A DNA stretch of 64,000 nucleotides from Vibrio sp. 10N.286.49.B3 (GCF_002873395.1 NZ_MCUV01000001.1:1-64000); one strand, 5' to 3'; positions 9,447 through 18,165 are shown, counted from the first letter of the stretch. Program-made: numbers and translations. Notes: a model not told the origin generated them from the letters alone.

Positions 9447-9887
9447 GTGTGTCCTTCCCATATAATCCATATTCAATCAGGCCTTACCTTGGTATGGTAT
9501 AGCGCAGATGTTCTCATAGTGCTCTAGATTGGTGCTTAGGTTTATTCTAGTGCACAGTAAGCTTAGGTAAGGTTTCGATGATTCTCAACGTTATAATTTC
9601 AAAAGAGTTTTGATTATCATCTTCATCCTTGTAGTATTAGAATGTATAAATGTAGACTAAATGTAAATAGTGCAACCATGCACAGATGTGATGCGATGAA
9701 ATATTAGTCTTAATTTTATGCTTTTTGTGGGGTTATATGTCGCTTATTATCATATATAAAGTTTTTTAATGTGTAGAAGAGAGGTTTGTTGATAGTAAAA
9801 AATTCCAACACATTATTAAATTAACATTTATCGCACAAGTTTAGTGCATGTCACTAAAATCGTTATATAAAACAGATAAGGATCGAA
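9447..9887. other. Divergent regulatory region, aapJ / siroheme gene
   Basis: No gene is visible in these 441 bp. The region holds the promoters of aapJ (leftward) and the siroheme gene (rightward). Near aapJ (9510-9560) there are repeated GTGC-containing words (AGTGCTCTAG, GGTGCTTAGG, AGTGCACAG) that might be activator sites, but I cannot assign a protein. A clear inverted repeat near the siroheme gene is listed separately. Confidence 0.5.
9840..9858 (+). promoter_or_regulatory. Candidate operator before the siroheme gene
   Basis: A perfect inverted repeat TTTAGTG-N5-CACTAAA lies immediately upstream of an AT-rich -10-like TATATA (9864-9869) and about 30 bases before the start codon. The position suggests a repressor or activator site. 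It does not match the FNR, Fur or CRP consensus I know. Confidence 0.45.
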
Positions 9888-10829
9888 ATGCGTTATTTTC
9901 CAATTTTCTTAAACCTTGAAAATAAGCCTGTTTTAGTTGTTGGTGGTGGTGAGGTTGCATGCCGTAAAGTAGAAGCACTACTAAAAGCGAAAGCCGCAGT
10001 AACCATAGTGTCACCTAAGGTCGAGCGTTACCTTGCTGAATTGATAGAGCAGCGCCAATGTACTTGGCTTAAAGAAGGATACTCATCTGAGCTATTGCTG
10101 CCAGGCTATGAGCAAGTGTGGGCTACAACAGATGACCCAGCGCTTAATCACCAGGTTCACCATGATGCTAAAAAACTAGCCATTATGGTCAATGTTGTCG
10201 ATGATCTGCCTTATTGTGATTTCATTACACCTTCTATGCTAAGTAGAGGTCGAGTTCAAATTGCTATCTCAAGTGGTGGTGCATCACCGGTTTTAATTCG
10301 TAATATACGAGAAAAGTTAGAAGCGGTTTTACCTCTAAACTTATCGTTATTAGCTGACTTTGGCGCGTCAAAGCGAGATTCAATTAAGCAACATTTGCCG
10401 ACAGTTGATATGAGACGAAAATTTTGGGAGCAATTTTTTGCATTATCTGATGTTGAAAATACAAGTAACCTTAATCAGTTAGAAGATTTATACCAAGCAT
10501 CATTAAATTCATCATTGGATTTAGCAGGACGCCGTTCTTGGATTGAATTTGGAGATAACCCTGAATTACTCTCTTTAAAAGCATTAAGACTGATGCAAGA
10601 GGCAGAGCTACTGTTATTTCCTTCATTATGCCCTGAGGCTTATATTGAGCTATCAAGAAGAGATGCGGAAAGAGAGGCGTTTCATGCATGCTCGGATTTA
10701 GCGATAAAATTGAATGATGCAAGAATGGTAGGTAAGCGAATTTGTATCTTTATACCAGCAAAAGATAAAAGCTTTGTACCTTTAATATCAGTAGGTGAAT
10801 CTAAATTAAGCTTAGCCATTGAGAGTTAA
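9888..10829 (+). CDS. Siroheme synthase Met8-type: precorrin-2 dehydrogenase/ferrochelatase with a degenerate CobA-like tail
   Basis: The product is 313 aa. Residues 1-205 match the N-terminal half of CysG. They include the NAD-binding VVGGGEVACRK, the VNVVDD segment with the catalytic aspartate and the ISSGGASPV loop. This half oxidises precorrin-2 and inserts iron to make siroheme for sulfite and nitrite reductases. From about residue 208 the protein still tracks the CysG C-terminal uroporphyrinogen methylase (LLSLKALRLMQEAELLLF, then LSRRDAER, then GKRICIF). The VGAGPGD SAM motif is replaced by IEFGDNPE, and the domain stops after ~105 of ~240 residues. Methylation must therefore come from a separate enzyme. 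The start has AAGGA upstream. Confidence 0.88.
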   Translation: MRYFPIFLNLENKPVLVVGGGEVACRKVEALLKAKAAVTIVSPKVERYLAELIEQRQCTWLKEGYSSELLLPGYEQVWATTDDPALNHQVHHDAKKLAIMVNVVDDLPYCDFITPSMLSRGRVQIAISSGGASPVLIRNIREKLEAVLPLNLSLLADFGASKRDSIKQHLPTVDMRRKFWEQFFALSDVENTSNLNQLEDLYQASLNSSLDLAGRRSWIEFGDNPELLSLKALRLMQEAELLLFPSLCPEAYIELSRRDAEREAFHACSDLAIKLNDARMVGKRICIFIPAKDKSFVPLISVGESKLSLAIES

Positions 10830-10847
10830 TGGCATATAGAATCATTG

Positions 10848-10871
10848 AAGGGGGAGTATTGTTTCCCCCTT
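10848..10871. terminator. Hairpin between siroheme gene and yajQ
   Basis: The stem AAGGGGGA/TTTCCCCCTT lies between two convergent genes. The T tract is weak, so it is a possible shared terminator. Confidence 0.5.
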
Positions 10872-10893
10872 GATAGCACAATAGCTTCGGAGT

Positions 10894-11379
10894 TTAGTCT
10901 CTGAAGTTATCGAATTGGAAAGGCTGTCCTAGGTCAGCAGCACGCACCTCAGCCATTACCGCTTGAAGATCATCACGCTTTTTACCAGTAACACGTACTT
11001 GGTCACCTTGAATAGAAGCTTGCACCTTTAGCTTCTTGTCTTTAATAAGTTTAACAATTTTCTTTGCTACAGCGGTATCAACACCTTGTTTGAATACGAT
11101 GTCTTGATGCCAGAATTTACCAGACTGATCCGATTTTTGTGATTCCATTGAGTTAGAATCAACACCACGCTTTGTTAGGTGGTTACGTAGAATGTCGCGC
11201 ATTTGTTTCAGTTGAAAGTCGTCTTGAGCAGAAAGCTTTACAGTTTCTTCTTTCTTCAATTCAAAACTTGCTTCAACATTACGAAAATCAAAGCGAGTTG
11301 TTAGTTCACGGTTTGAGTTTTCTACAGCGTGACGAAGATCAACAGTATTGACTTCAGAAATAATGTCAAAAGAAGGCAT
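10894..11379 (-). CDS. yajQ: YajQ family nucleotide-binding protein (UPF0234)
   Basis: The product is 161 aa and matches YajQ throughout, from [11 protein letters not shown] to the C-terminal [10 protein letters not shown]. The family folds as two RRM-like domains. Members have been shown to bind nucleotides or nucleic acid, and in Xanthomonas and Pseudomonas to bind cyclic di-GMP and act with a LysR regulator. The role here is not determined. ATG has AAGGA about eight bases upstream. It follows aroH by 16 bp on the same strand, so the two are probably cotranscribed. Confidence 0.93.
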   Translation of the reverse strand: MPSFDIISEVNTVDLRHAVENSNRELTTRFDFRNVEASFELKKEETVKLSAQDDFQLKQMRDILRNHLTKRGVDSNSMESQKSDQSGKFWHQDIVFKQGVDTAVAKKIVKLIKDKKLKVQASIQGDQVRVTGKKRDDLQAVMAEVRAADLGQPFQFDNFRD

Positions 11380-11395
11380 GGTTTTATTCCTTAAA

Positions 11396-12460
11396 TTAAA
11401 TCTTATTAGTGTTACGATCTTTTATTGCAACAGCAAGCATATCAAGCATAGTGACAGTGTCACCCCAACTTAAGCATGGATCCGTAATAGATTGGCCATA
11501 AGTTAGGTTATCTAAATCGTCCATTGATTGATTTCCTTCGACAAGGAAGCTTTCCGCCATTATACCAGCAACTTGGTTTTTGCCCGATTTTATTTGTTCA
11601 CAAATGTTTTCAGCAACTTCTAACTGCTTACGGTGTTGTTTTTGGCAATTCGCATGGCTAAAATCGACAACTAAGCGCTCAGGTAGTCCAACATCAGCAA
11701 GTTGTTTACATGCCTGTTCGACAGAATCTGCATCAAAGTTAGGGCCTTTATCACCACCACGAAGAATGACATGACCGTATGGATTACCACTAGTTCGGTA
11801 CACTGTCATACGACCATTCTTATCTGGTGAATAAAAGTAATGTGAAGCTTGAGAGGCACGAATCGCGTCAATGGCAATTTTGATATTACCATTCGTACCA
11901 TTTTTAAAGCCGACAGGGCATGACAAAGCTGAAGCCATTTCTCGGTGGATTTGTGACTCAGTAGTTCGAGCACCAATCGCTCCCCAAGTGATCAGATCAG
12001 CAATGTATTGACCAGTGATCATATCAAGAAACTCAGTGGCCGTTGCTAAGCCTAGTTTATTAATATCAAGTAGCAGTTGACGCGCTTTATGCAACCCTGC
12101 TTCAAGTGCGTAAGAGCCATTTAAATTCGGATCAGTAATTAAGCCTTTCCAACCCACAATGGTTCGAGGCTTTTCAAAGTAAGTTCGCATGACAATGAAC
12201 AGTTCATCTTCATACTGTTTTTGAATGTCACTTAAGCGTTGTGCGTAATCAAGTGCAGCATCCGTATCATGAACAGAACAAGGACCAACAATCACAAGCA
12301 GGCGATCGTCTTCTCCGGTTAAAATAGCTTCGATTTGGCGGCGAGATTTTGCTATGCGATCCGCAACTTCTGCTGTTATTGGATGTGCAACACCGAGTTC
12401 TGCTGGTGTTGGCATTGGACCCAAAGCTTGGGTTCTCAATTCATCTGTTTTCAATGGCAT
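11396..12460 (-). CDS. aroH: 3-deoxy-7-phosphoheptulonate synthase, AroH (Trp-sensitive) type
   Basis: The product is 354 aa, a class I DAHP synthase catalysing the first step of the shikimate pathway (PEP + erythrose 4-phosphate). Conserved blocks include [28 protein letters not shown] and GFKNGT. Sequence detail follows E. coli AroH rather than AroF or AroG: TDELRT at the N-terminus, [29 protein letters not shown] and SITDPC near the C-terminus. Feedback by tryptophan is inferred from that similarity. I see no clear Trp operator upstream. It heads a likely two-gene unit with yajQ. A perfect matS site lies inside its 3' end. Confidence 0.92.
   Translation of the reverse strand: MPLKTDELRTQALGPMPTPAELGVAHPITAEVADRIAKSRRQIEAILTGEDDRLLVIVGPCSVHDTDAALDYAQRLSDIQKQYEDELFIVMRTYFEKPRTIVGWKGLITDPNLNGSYALEAGLHKARQLLLDINKLGLATATEFLDMITGQYIADLITWGAIGARTTESQIHREMASALSCPVGFKNGTNGNIKIAIDAIRASQASHYFYSPDKNGRMTVYRTSGNPYGHVILRGGDKGPNFDADSVEQACKQLADVGLPERLVVDFSHANCQKQHRKQLEVAENICEQIKSGKNQVAGIMAESFLVEGNQSMDDLDNLTYGQSITDPCLSWGDTVTMLDMLAVAIKDRNTNKI
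11451..11463. promoter_or_regulatory. matS site (perfect), MatP binding
   Basis: GTGACAGTGTCAC fits the enterobacterial/Vibrio matS consensus GTGACRNYGTCAC at all positions. It lies within the aroH coding sequence, as matS sites often lie in genes. MatP, which compacts the Ter region, is encoded at 49236. Confidence 0.75.
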
Positions 12461-12670
12461 AATTATCGCCTGTTTATATTATTGATAATCGCTAAAGATA
12501 ACGGAAATAGTGGTAGGAATAAACTGTTAAAAGTGAAACTTATCAACCATGCCGAGAATTTTGACCAGTTTCCTGATAGCAAGGTAATAAAATTGCGGTT
12601 AGTACTTGTATTCATTAGCCTCAATAGGTATTTTCAGACACATACCCCTCATGAAATAACTGGAGTCGTC

Positions 12671-13558
12671 ATGATTCGTGATAACCAAGGTAGCATTCAC
12701 CCTGATTTAATTTTAGGGGATGTATTACCTTCATATGCAGAACCTCAGAACTCTAACCACTTATTTGTTTCTTTATCTGAGTTGGTGATGGAGCGTATTT
12801 TTTATCATCCTGCAATTGAAAAAGTCATTGACCAATTATCAGATATCGAAAAGTCATCACTTGAAGCTATGCTCGATGGTCAAACGGTAGCAGAGCATTT
12901 TGTTTCGACTTTAACTGCTGCAATCATGGCTTCAATTGAAGAAACACATAAAACGGTTCGCGTAAGCTTAAGCAGTGCTGATAGCTATGCTTTCTGCTCG
13001 TTATTGGGTGGGGTGATTGAGCAAGAAGAGGTTAACCCTTTACTTGGTTTAAGAGGCGTTTCTCGCTTTGCTAGTGATACTTATGCCGATTGCTTTGCGT
13101 TAGAGTGCTCGGTTATCAAAGCGTTAAGAGAACAAGGTGTTGATGTTGAGATCGTCGTTCCTTTTGTGCGTGGTTTAAGCGACGCGGCTAAAATTAACGA
13201 TCTTTTAGCAGAGCAAGGTCTTCCGCGTGGATTAGGCGGTCTGAAAGTATTCTTTTCTTGTGATATTCCATCGTCTATTTTACTTGCAGAGCGTTTGTTG
13301 CATTATTTTGATGGTATGGCGGTCAATGTCGATAATATCACTCAGTTTGCGTTAGGCGTAGATAAGGCGAATGAAGCATTAGAGCATCAGTTTAATCCAG
13401 AAAGCGAAGCAGTGTTGACCTTAATTGATTTAGCCGTAAAAGCAGCGAGTCAAACGAAGAAGCCTGTGCTTATCGTGACGCATGCATTAAGTGAATACCC
13501 TAAACTACAAAATCAATTAGTGGATTATTCAAATATCCAAACCGTTGTTGTGATGTAG
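12671..13558 (+). CDS. PEP synthase-like protein: C-terminal PEP-binding barrel only, active site lost
   Basis: The product is 295 aa from the ATG at 12671, which has GGAG nine bases upstream. A longer open frame runs back over the aroH promoter and is not credible as coding. The sequence aligns with the last ~300 residues of PEP synthase PpsA, including NPLLGLRGVSRF, ECSVIKALREQG, VEIVVPFVR, RGLGGLKV and LLAERLLHYFDG. The swivelling phosphohistidine domain and the ATP-grasp domain are missing. The catalytic CGQGPSD segment reads VTHALSE, so the proton-donor cysteine is lost. Metal-site words also differ (CDIPS for CEIPS, VDNITQ for SNDMTQ). It cannot be a working PEP synthase; a regulatory or PEP-sensing role is speculation. 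It diverges from aroH, another PEP user. Confidence 0.85.
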   Translation: MIRDNQGSIHPDLILGDVLPSYAEPQNSNHLFVSLSELVMERIFYHPAIEKVIDQLSDIEKSSLEAMLDGQTVAEHFVSTLTAAIMASIEETHKTVRVSLSSADSYAFCSLLGGVIEQEEVNPLLGLRGVSRFASDTYADCFALECSVIKALREQGVDVEIVVPFVRGLSDAAKINDLLAEQGLPRGLGGLKVFFSCDIPSSILLAERLLHYFDGMAVNVDNITQFALGVDKANEALEHQFNPESEAVLTLIDLAVKAASQTKKPVLIVTHALSEYPKLQNQLVDYSNIQTVVVM

Positions 13559-13583
13559 CGAGTCGTTTTTATCACTAAATAGC

Positions 13584-13620
13584 AAAAAGAGAGGTAAATA
13601 TCTGTTTACCTCTCTTTTTT
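13584..13620. terminator. Rho-independent terminator
   Basis: The long stem AAAAAGAGAGGTAAA / TTTACCTCTCTTTTT has a 6-nt loop and a run of T. It follows the PEP synthase-like gene. Confidence 0.9.
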
Positions 13621-13691
13621 TATCCTATTATTTTGACATATCGGCGTTGCTTAACTTAACTGGTCAGACTACTTGGTTTTAGGTGAATGCT

Positions 13692-14189
13692 ATGTCGACT
13701 TCTTTTTCTTTTCTATCTCCGCTACAAAGAGCCAACATGTACCTTAATATGTTCGGCTTTTTTAAAGTTCCTCTGATATGGCTATGCCGACCTAAATTGA
13801 TCTGTTTGGATGAAAAAAGTGTTGAAGTGAAAATCCCATTAAAGCGGCGCACAAAAAATCATTTAAATAGCATGTACTTCGGGGTATTAGCGGTTGGTGC
13901 AGATGTCGCTGGTGGTTTTTTAGCTATGGATAAAGCCGATAAGCAGGGGGAGAGAGTATCGTTAGCATTTAAGGCGTTGGATGCGAATTTTTTAAAAAGA
14001 CCGGAAGGTGATGTGCATTTTATTTGTCATGATGGTCCTCTTATCGATCAGATGCTTGAAGAAACGATGAGTACTGGCGAACGAGTGAACCAAGCGGTGA
14101 AGATAGTTGCCACTTGCCCATCACTGCATGGTGATGAGCCAATGGCGGAGTTCTTATTAACCTTATCGTTAAAAAAAGTACAAAAATAA
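13692..14189 (+). CDS. DUF4442 hotdog-fold thioesterase-like protein
   Basis: The product is 165 aa. The pattern fits the DUF4442/PaaI-like hotdog family: VEVKIPLKRRTKNHLNSMYFGVLAVGAD, then SLAFKALDANFLKRPEGDV. This family is related to acyl-CoA thioesterases, but no substrate has been assigned that I know of. A GTG start at 13683 is possible. The ATG at 13692 is preferred because AGGTG lies about seven bases before it. The gene converges on the unknown membrane protein with only six bases between stops. Confidence 0.75.
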   Translation: MSTSFSFLSPLQRANMYLNMFGFFKVPLIWLCRPKLICLDEKSVEVKIPLKRRTKNHLNSMYFGVLAVGADVAGGFLAMDKADKQGERVSLAFKALDANFLKRPEGDVHFICHDGPLIDQMLEETMSTGERVNQAVKIVATCPSLHGDEPMAEFLLTLSLKKVQK

Positions 14190-14195
14190 GATCGG

Positions 14196-15578
14196 TTACT
14201 TTTGCTCAATCTGCTCAATGTCGACAATTTTTGAACGATTCATAACAATTTTCCACCGGTAGTAATTAAGGCTTCCATCGTGGTTGTTTTCTTTGATAAT
14301 TAAATTGAGCAGGTGTCGCTTTTCTACCGATTCACGACTGACTTGCCCTTCTTTTAACTGGTAAATTTTGTTCGATCCTTTATCCATTAATCGAGTGAGT
14401 GTTCGTAAGCTAATGTTCATCGTTTCTCGAGTCTCTTCATAACCACTCATGAAGCGAGAAGTCGACATTTGAGTTTGAGAATGATAGTGAAGGATCTGTT
14501 CCTCACGTTGTGCGACGCGTTTTTTGCGTATTTTTTGGATTCGCTGCGGTAAAGCTGAATAATTGGAGTAGTCGAGCCACTCTAGCTTTTGACCTACATT
14601 TTTCTTTGTGGATGGATCAAAATAGCGACGCTTCCATTTCGGCTTTCCTTTCCTGATCCAGCGCCACATAATATCTCGCAAGTCATCTTTAAATATCTCT
14701 CTTAATGCATAGACAAACGACATTGCAATAATAAAAGAAGCGGTGATCTCACCTAGAAAATCACGAGCCAAAATAGCGATAGAGGTAACAAATACCATCA
14801 CCAACCCCGTTGCTATGCCTTTTACTGCCCGTTTTATATTGCTACCCATAGAGGTGGTTTTTTCTTGCAGAATGATAGGGTGTTCAATAAGACGACGCAG
14901 TAGGCGCATCTTGTTACTCATTCGAGTGAGATCATTGCGGACTTTTTTCGAGTTATAGTTATTCATCTTACGATGAACTTGCTCTTTTTCACATAAGGTC
15001 ACTAAACGCTCTTTGATAATGCTGTATTCACTATCTCTTGGCAGATGTGCAATTAAGGAAAGTAATCTTTGTTCGGTATACCAAGAGAGGTAATTATCAA
15101 TATTGGCGTAATAGCGCTTTAACGTTTCTTCGTAGGGAATACTACGACGTAGTTTTTTTAATATATCGAGGGCTAAAACAATAACAGTATCGACTTTATC
15201 TGAGGTGAGTGTTTCATCTTTTACCTCATCATCAGTGACGCTGTCACCAATGTTTTTATTGAGGTCACTGATCGCCTTATCAAGAGCTATCACATACTGA
15301 TAAGCGAATAAACTTAAGCTGACACGATATTGGGTATTGGAAAGGCGTCCTCGTTTAGCAAGTCGGCTATGCACCAATGGAAGTAGTGTTTTGTCACTAA
15401 AATAGGCTCGGTTTTGCGTTATTGAGTTATAAAAGAATTCACTTTCAGAGACAACGTGTTGATTTAGACCTAGTTCTCCTGGAATAAAAAGAAAAAAATC
15501 CAAATCAAGTGTTTTTGTTTTTGCCATTGCATGGGTGATTTTAAGTGTAATAGCATCTTGTTTATCAACAGTGATCAA
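14196..15578 (-). CDS. Unrecognised 460-aa membrane protein
   Basis: I do not recognise a family. The start is TTG with GGAG six bases upstream; the next in-frame ATG (MAKTKTLDLD) would shorten it by about 17 residues. The N-terminal ~220 residues are mixed and helical, beginning with a beta-rich stretch (LDLDFFLFIPGELGL). A basic helix (KMRLLRRLIEH) leads to two close hydrophobic segments around residues 245-290 (GLVMVFVTSIAIL and ITASFIIAMSFVYAL). A strongly basic region follows (KPKWKRRYFDPSTKK, IQKIRKKR). The C-terminus looks like a small beta domain ending SKIVDIEQIEQK. The layout is cytoplasm-hairpin-cytoplasm. Neighbours give no functional link. It carries a perfect matS site. Confidence 0.75.
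   Translation of the reverse strand: MITVDKQDAITLKITHAMAKTKTLDLDFFLFIPGELGLNQHVVSESEFFYNSITQNRAYFSDKTLLPLVHSRLAKRGRLSNTQYRVSLSLFAYQYVIALDKAISDLNKNIGDSVTDDEVKDETLTSDKVDTVIVLALDILKKLRRSIPYEETLKRYYANIDNYLSWYTEQRLLSLIAHLPRDSEYSIIKERLVTLCEKEQVHRKMNNYNSKKVRNDLTRMSNKMRLLRRLIEHPIILQEKTTSMGSNIKRAVKGIATGLVMVFVTSIAILARDFLGEITASFIIAMSFVYALREIFKDDLRDIMWRWIRKGKPKWKRRYFDPSTKKNVGQKLEWLDYSNYSALPQRIQKIRKKRVAQREEQILHYHSQTQMSTSRFMSGYEETRETMNISLRTLTRLMDKGSNKIYQLKEGQVSRESVEKRHLLNLIIKENNHDGSLNYYRWKIVMNRSKIVDIEQIEQK
15235..15247. promoter_or_regulatory. matS site (perfect), MatP binding
   Basis: GTGACGCTGTCAC matches GTGACRNYGTCAC at all 13 positions. It lies inside the unrecognised membrane protein gene, 3.8 kb from the aroH matS site. 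Confidence 0.75.
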
Positions 15579-15628
15579 CGATAACTCCTATACCATAATT
15601 AAATTCTCTCAAACTAGCGCAAGCATAC

Positions 15629-15650
15629 CAGAGATCACGTATAATCTCTG
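15629..15650 (+). promoter_or_regulatory. Promoter with inverted repeat before cvfB-like gene
   Basis: A perfect -10 hexamer TATAAT (15640-15645) lies within the inverted repeat CAGAGAT-N8-ATCTCTG, 25-45 bases before the start codon. The repeat may be an operator; no good -35 is visible. Confidence 0.45.
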
Positions 15651-15674
15651 TAAATTTGAAAAGAGACAATTTAA

Positions 15675-16523
15675 ATGATTAATGTTGGTCGAGTTAACAG
15701 CTTAGAAGTAGCAAAGAAAGCAGATTTTGGATTATTCCTTAATGCGGGAGAATATGGAACTGTCTTACTGCCAAAAAGGTTTGCGCCTGATGATGCTGAC
15801 ATTGGTCAAAACCTAGATGTATTTTTATATATCGATTCTGATAACCAAATTGCAGCAACAACGGAAACGGCTATTGCTCAAGTTGGTGAATGGGGGTTGA
15901 TGACCGTAACAAGTGTAAACAGTATTGGTGCTTTCGTTGATTGGGGCGTAAAAGGAAAAGACTTACTCATTCCATTTAGTGAGCAAAGAGCGCGTTTTAA
16001 TGAAGGACAAACGCTTTTAGTTTATGTTTACATTGATAAAGCGTCAGAGCGTATTGTTGGCACAACGAAATTTAATAAGCTTTTAGACAAGACACCTGTC
16101 ACTTATAAAACCAATGATCAAGTTGACCTATTGATTGCTGAACGTAGTGAGTTAGGCTACAAAGCCATTATCAATGGTGAACACTGGGGAATGATCTTCC
16201 CATCAGAGGTAATTGGTAAATTATTTATTGGTAAAAAGCTGAAAGGCTTTATTAAAAATGTTCGTGAAGAAGATAGCAAAATCGATTTATCACTACAAAA
16301 AATCGGGGTTGGTAAAATGGATGATCTGAGCATTAAGGTGTTAGATTTATTAGAAAAGAAAGGTGGTTTCTTGCCTTTAAATGATAAATCAACTCCTGAT
16401 GCTATTTTCTCGACTTTCCGTACAAGTAAAGGCACATTCAAGAAAACAATTGGCGGCTTATACAAGCAAGGTAAGATTACTATCGATAAAGATGGTATTA
16501 CTTTGGTAACAACAGAAGCTTAA
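15675..16523 (+). CDS. CvfB/YitL-like S1-type RNA-binding protein
   Basis: The product is 282 aa. It shows the CvfB arrangement of consecutive S1-like OB folds: residues ~1-60 (GRVNSLEVAKKADFGLFL), ~70-135 (SVNSIGAFVDWGVKGKDLLIPF) and ~150-215. A C-terminal winged-helix domain follows (KGTFKKTIGGLYKQGKI). Family members bind RNA; the Staphylococcus protein affects virulence gene expression. The role in Vibrionaceae is unknown to me. It diverges from the unrecognised membrane protein and has its own promoter and terminator. Confidence 0.85.
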   Translation: MINVGRVNSLEVAKKADFGLFLNAGEYGTVLLPKRFAPDDADIGQNLDVFLYIDSDNQIAATTETAIAQVGEWGLMTVTSVNSIGAFVDWGVKGKDLLIPFSEQRARFNEGQTLLVYVYIDKASERIVGTTKFNKLLDKTPVTYKTNDQVDLLIAERSELGYKAIINGEHWGMIFPSEVIGKLFIGKKLKGFIKNVREEDSKIDLSLQKIGVGKMDDLSIKVLDLLEKKGGFLPLNDKSTPDAIFSTFRTSKGTFKKTIGGLYKQGKITIDKDGITLVTTEA

Positions 16524-16567
16524 GTCACTTTTGGCAGCTAAGCACCTTAAGATAAGCACTTAATGAT

Positions 16568-16600
16568 AAAAGCCCCTCGGTCTTGAACTGAGGGGCTTTT
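16568..16600. terminator. Bidirectional rho-independent terminator
   Basis: The stem AAAAGCCCCTC / GAGGGGCTTTT separates the convergent cvfB-like and nemA genes. Confidence 0.9.
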
Positions 16601-16663
16601 TATTGTGGACGGTTTTGCTTTTGTGCGACTAAGCCCATTTTTATAGGGTTTAGTGCCTAGTTA

Positions 16664-17764
16664 TTAATCTGCAGAGTACTCTGGGTAGTCAGTCAGACCT
16701 TTTTCACCGCCACCAAATAAAGTATCTGGGTCATGAGCAACAAGAGGGTAACCTTGTTTGATTCTATTTGGCAAATCAGGGTTAGCGACAAATGGACGAC
16801 CGAAACCTACCATATCGGTAATTCCATCCTCAATGGCTTGTGCGCCTTTTTCTCCATCATAACGCCCAGCATAGATCAGTACACCTTGGTATGCTGAACG
16901 AACAGCAGGTTTAAACTCTTGTGGTGTTTCTGGTGCGTCATCCCAGTCAACTTCAGCAATATGGATATAAACCACATTATGTGTATTCAATAATGCAGCT
17001 GCTGCGGTGTAAGTTTCAACAGGCGTTGCATCGACAGTGCCATTAAGAGATGTAAATGGTGCAAGACGAACACCGACTTTATCTGCGCCAATAGCTTCTA
17101 TCATTGCTGCGACCACTTCACTTAAAAAACGTAAGCGATTTTCAATGGAACCACCATACTCATCGGTGCGAGTATTGGCTTCTGAGTCAATGAACTGATT
17201 AATTAGGTAGCCATTGGCAGCATGCAATTCAATCCCATCAAAGCCAGCTTCAATCGCATTTAATGCTGCTTGACGATACTCTTCGACAACACTTTTAATG
17301 TCTGCTTTTGTCATGGCACGAGGCTCAACAACATCAACAAACCCTGGTGCATCAGTACCGTTATCAATAAATACTTTTACGTTTTCTGCTTTTAAAGAAG
17401 ACGACGAAATAGGTTGTTCACCACCGATGTTATCAGGATGAGTGACACGACCTACGTGCCAAAGTTGAGCAAAAATAGCACCATTGTTAGCGTGTACAGC
17501 ATCGGTTACTTTTTTCCAGCCAGCAATTTGATCAGCAGTGTAGATACCAGGAGTCCAAGCGTAGCCTTGTCCCATTGCCGAAATCTGCGTACCTTCAGCA
17601 ACGATTAATCCTGCGGAAGCTCGTTGAGCGTAGTATTTTGCCATCATCTCATTGGCAAGGTTACCTGGTTGGGTAGCGCGTGAACGTGTCATCGGAGGCA
17701 TGACGATACGATTTTTTAGGGTAAGTTTACCTAATTGAATCGATTGAAATAGAGTATTTGTCAT
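16664..17764 (-). CDS. nemA: N-ethylmaleimide reductase-like old yellow enzyme
   Basis: The product is 366 aa, the length of E. coli NemA (365). This FMN-dependent (alpha/beta)8 barrel has the N-terminal LKNRIVMPPMTRSRA, QLWHVGR, the substrate-binding ELHAANGYLINQF segment, YGGSIENRLRF and the FMN-phosphate region VGFGRPFVANPDLP. Such enzymes use NAD(P)H to reduce activated C=C bonds, nitro compounds and quinones. The ATG at 17764 has AGGA upstream and matches the family start; a longer frame begins at 17782. It follows gloA by 17 bp. E. coli pairs the same two genes (nemRA-gloA), though in the other order, for electrophile and glyoxal defence. No nemR is present. Confidence 0.92.
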   Translation of the reverse strand: MTNTLFQSIQLGKLTLKNRIVMPPMTRSRATQPGNLANEMMAKYYAQRASAGLIVAEGTQISAMGQGYAWTPGIYTADQIAGWKKVTDAVHANNGAIFAQLWHVGRVTHPDNIGGEQPISSSSLKAENVKVFIDNGTDAPGFVDVVEPRAMTKADIKSVVEEYRQAALNAIEAGFDGIELHAANGYLINQFIDSEANTRTDEYGGSIENRLRFLSEVVAAMIEAIGADKVGVRLAPFTSLNGTVDATPVETYTAAAALLNTHNVVYIHIAEVDWDDAPETPQEFKPAVRSAYQGVLIYAGRYDGEKGAQAIEDGITDMVGFGRPFVANPDLPNRIKQGYPLVAHDPDTLFGGGEKGLTDYPEYSAD

Positions 17765-17781
17765 CGTATATATCCTTGTCA

Positions 17782-18165
17782 TTAGCGTGTTTGGATGAGT
17801 TCAATTTGATAGCCATCTGGATCGGTAATAAAAGCGATATGAGTTTCGCCTCCTTTTACTGGTCCAGCTTCACGAGTTACCTTACCACCAAGCGCTTTGA
17901 TGTTATCACATGCCGCATAGATATCTTCTACACCAAGGGCGATATGGCCAAAAGCATTACCATGGTCATATTGATCTGTATCCCAGTTGTAAGTTAACTC
18001 GATGGTCGTACCATTAGCTTGATTTTCAAAACCGACAAAAACTAATGTATAACGGTATTCAGTGTTTTCGAATCTCTCTAGTAGCTTCATGCCTAAGACA
18101 TTGGTGTAGAAGGTGATAGATTTCTCTAGATCGGCGACTCTTAACATGGTGTGTAAAAACTTCAT
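17782..18165 (-). CDS. gloA: Lactoylglutathione lyase (glyoxalase I)
   Basis: The product is 127 aa. The four metal ligands of the E. coli nickel enzyme are at the same positions: His5, Glu56, His74 and Glu122 (contexts FLHTM, TTIEL, FGHIA, QIELI). It isomerises the methylglyoxal-glutathione hemithioacetal to S-lactoylglutathione in the cytosol. The open frame extends upstream to 18261. The ATG at 18165 has AAAGGAAAG before it and gives exact family length. The metal-ligand spacing is the short, Ni/Co-activated type. Confidence 0.95.
   Translation of the reverse strand: MKFLHTMLRVADLEKSITFYTNVLGMKLLERFENTEYRYTLVFVGFENQANGTTIELTYNWDTDQYDHGNAFGHIALGVEDIYAACDNIKALGGKVTREAGPVKGGETHIAFITDPDGYQIELIQTR

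Noticed and set aside
12335..12670. N-terminal extension of the PEP synthase-like frame
   Set aside because: It overlaps the aroH start and promoter, has no similarity to PpsA and has unlikely composition; the ATG at 12671 has a proper ribosome site.
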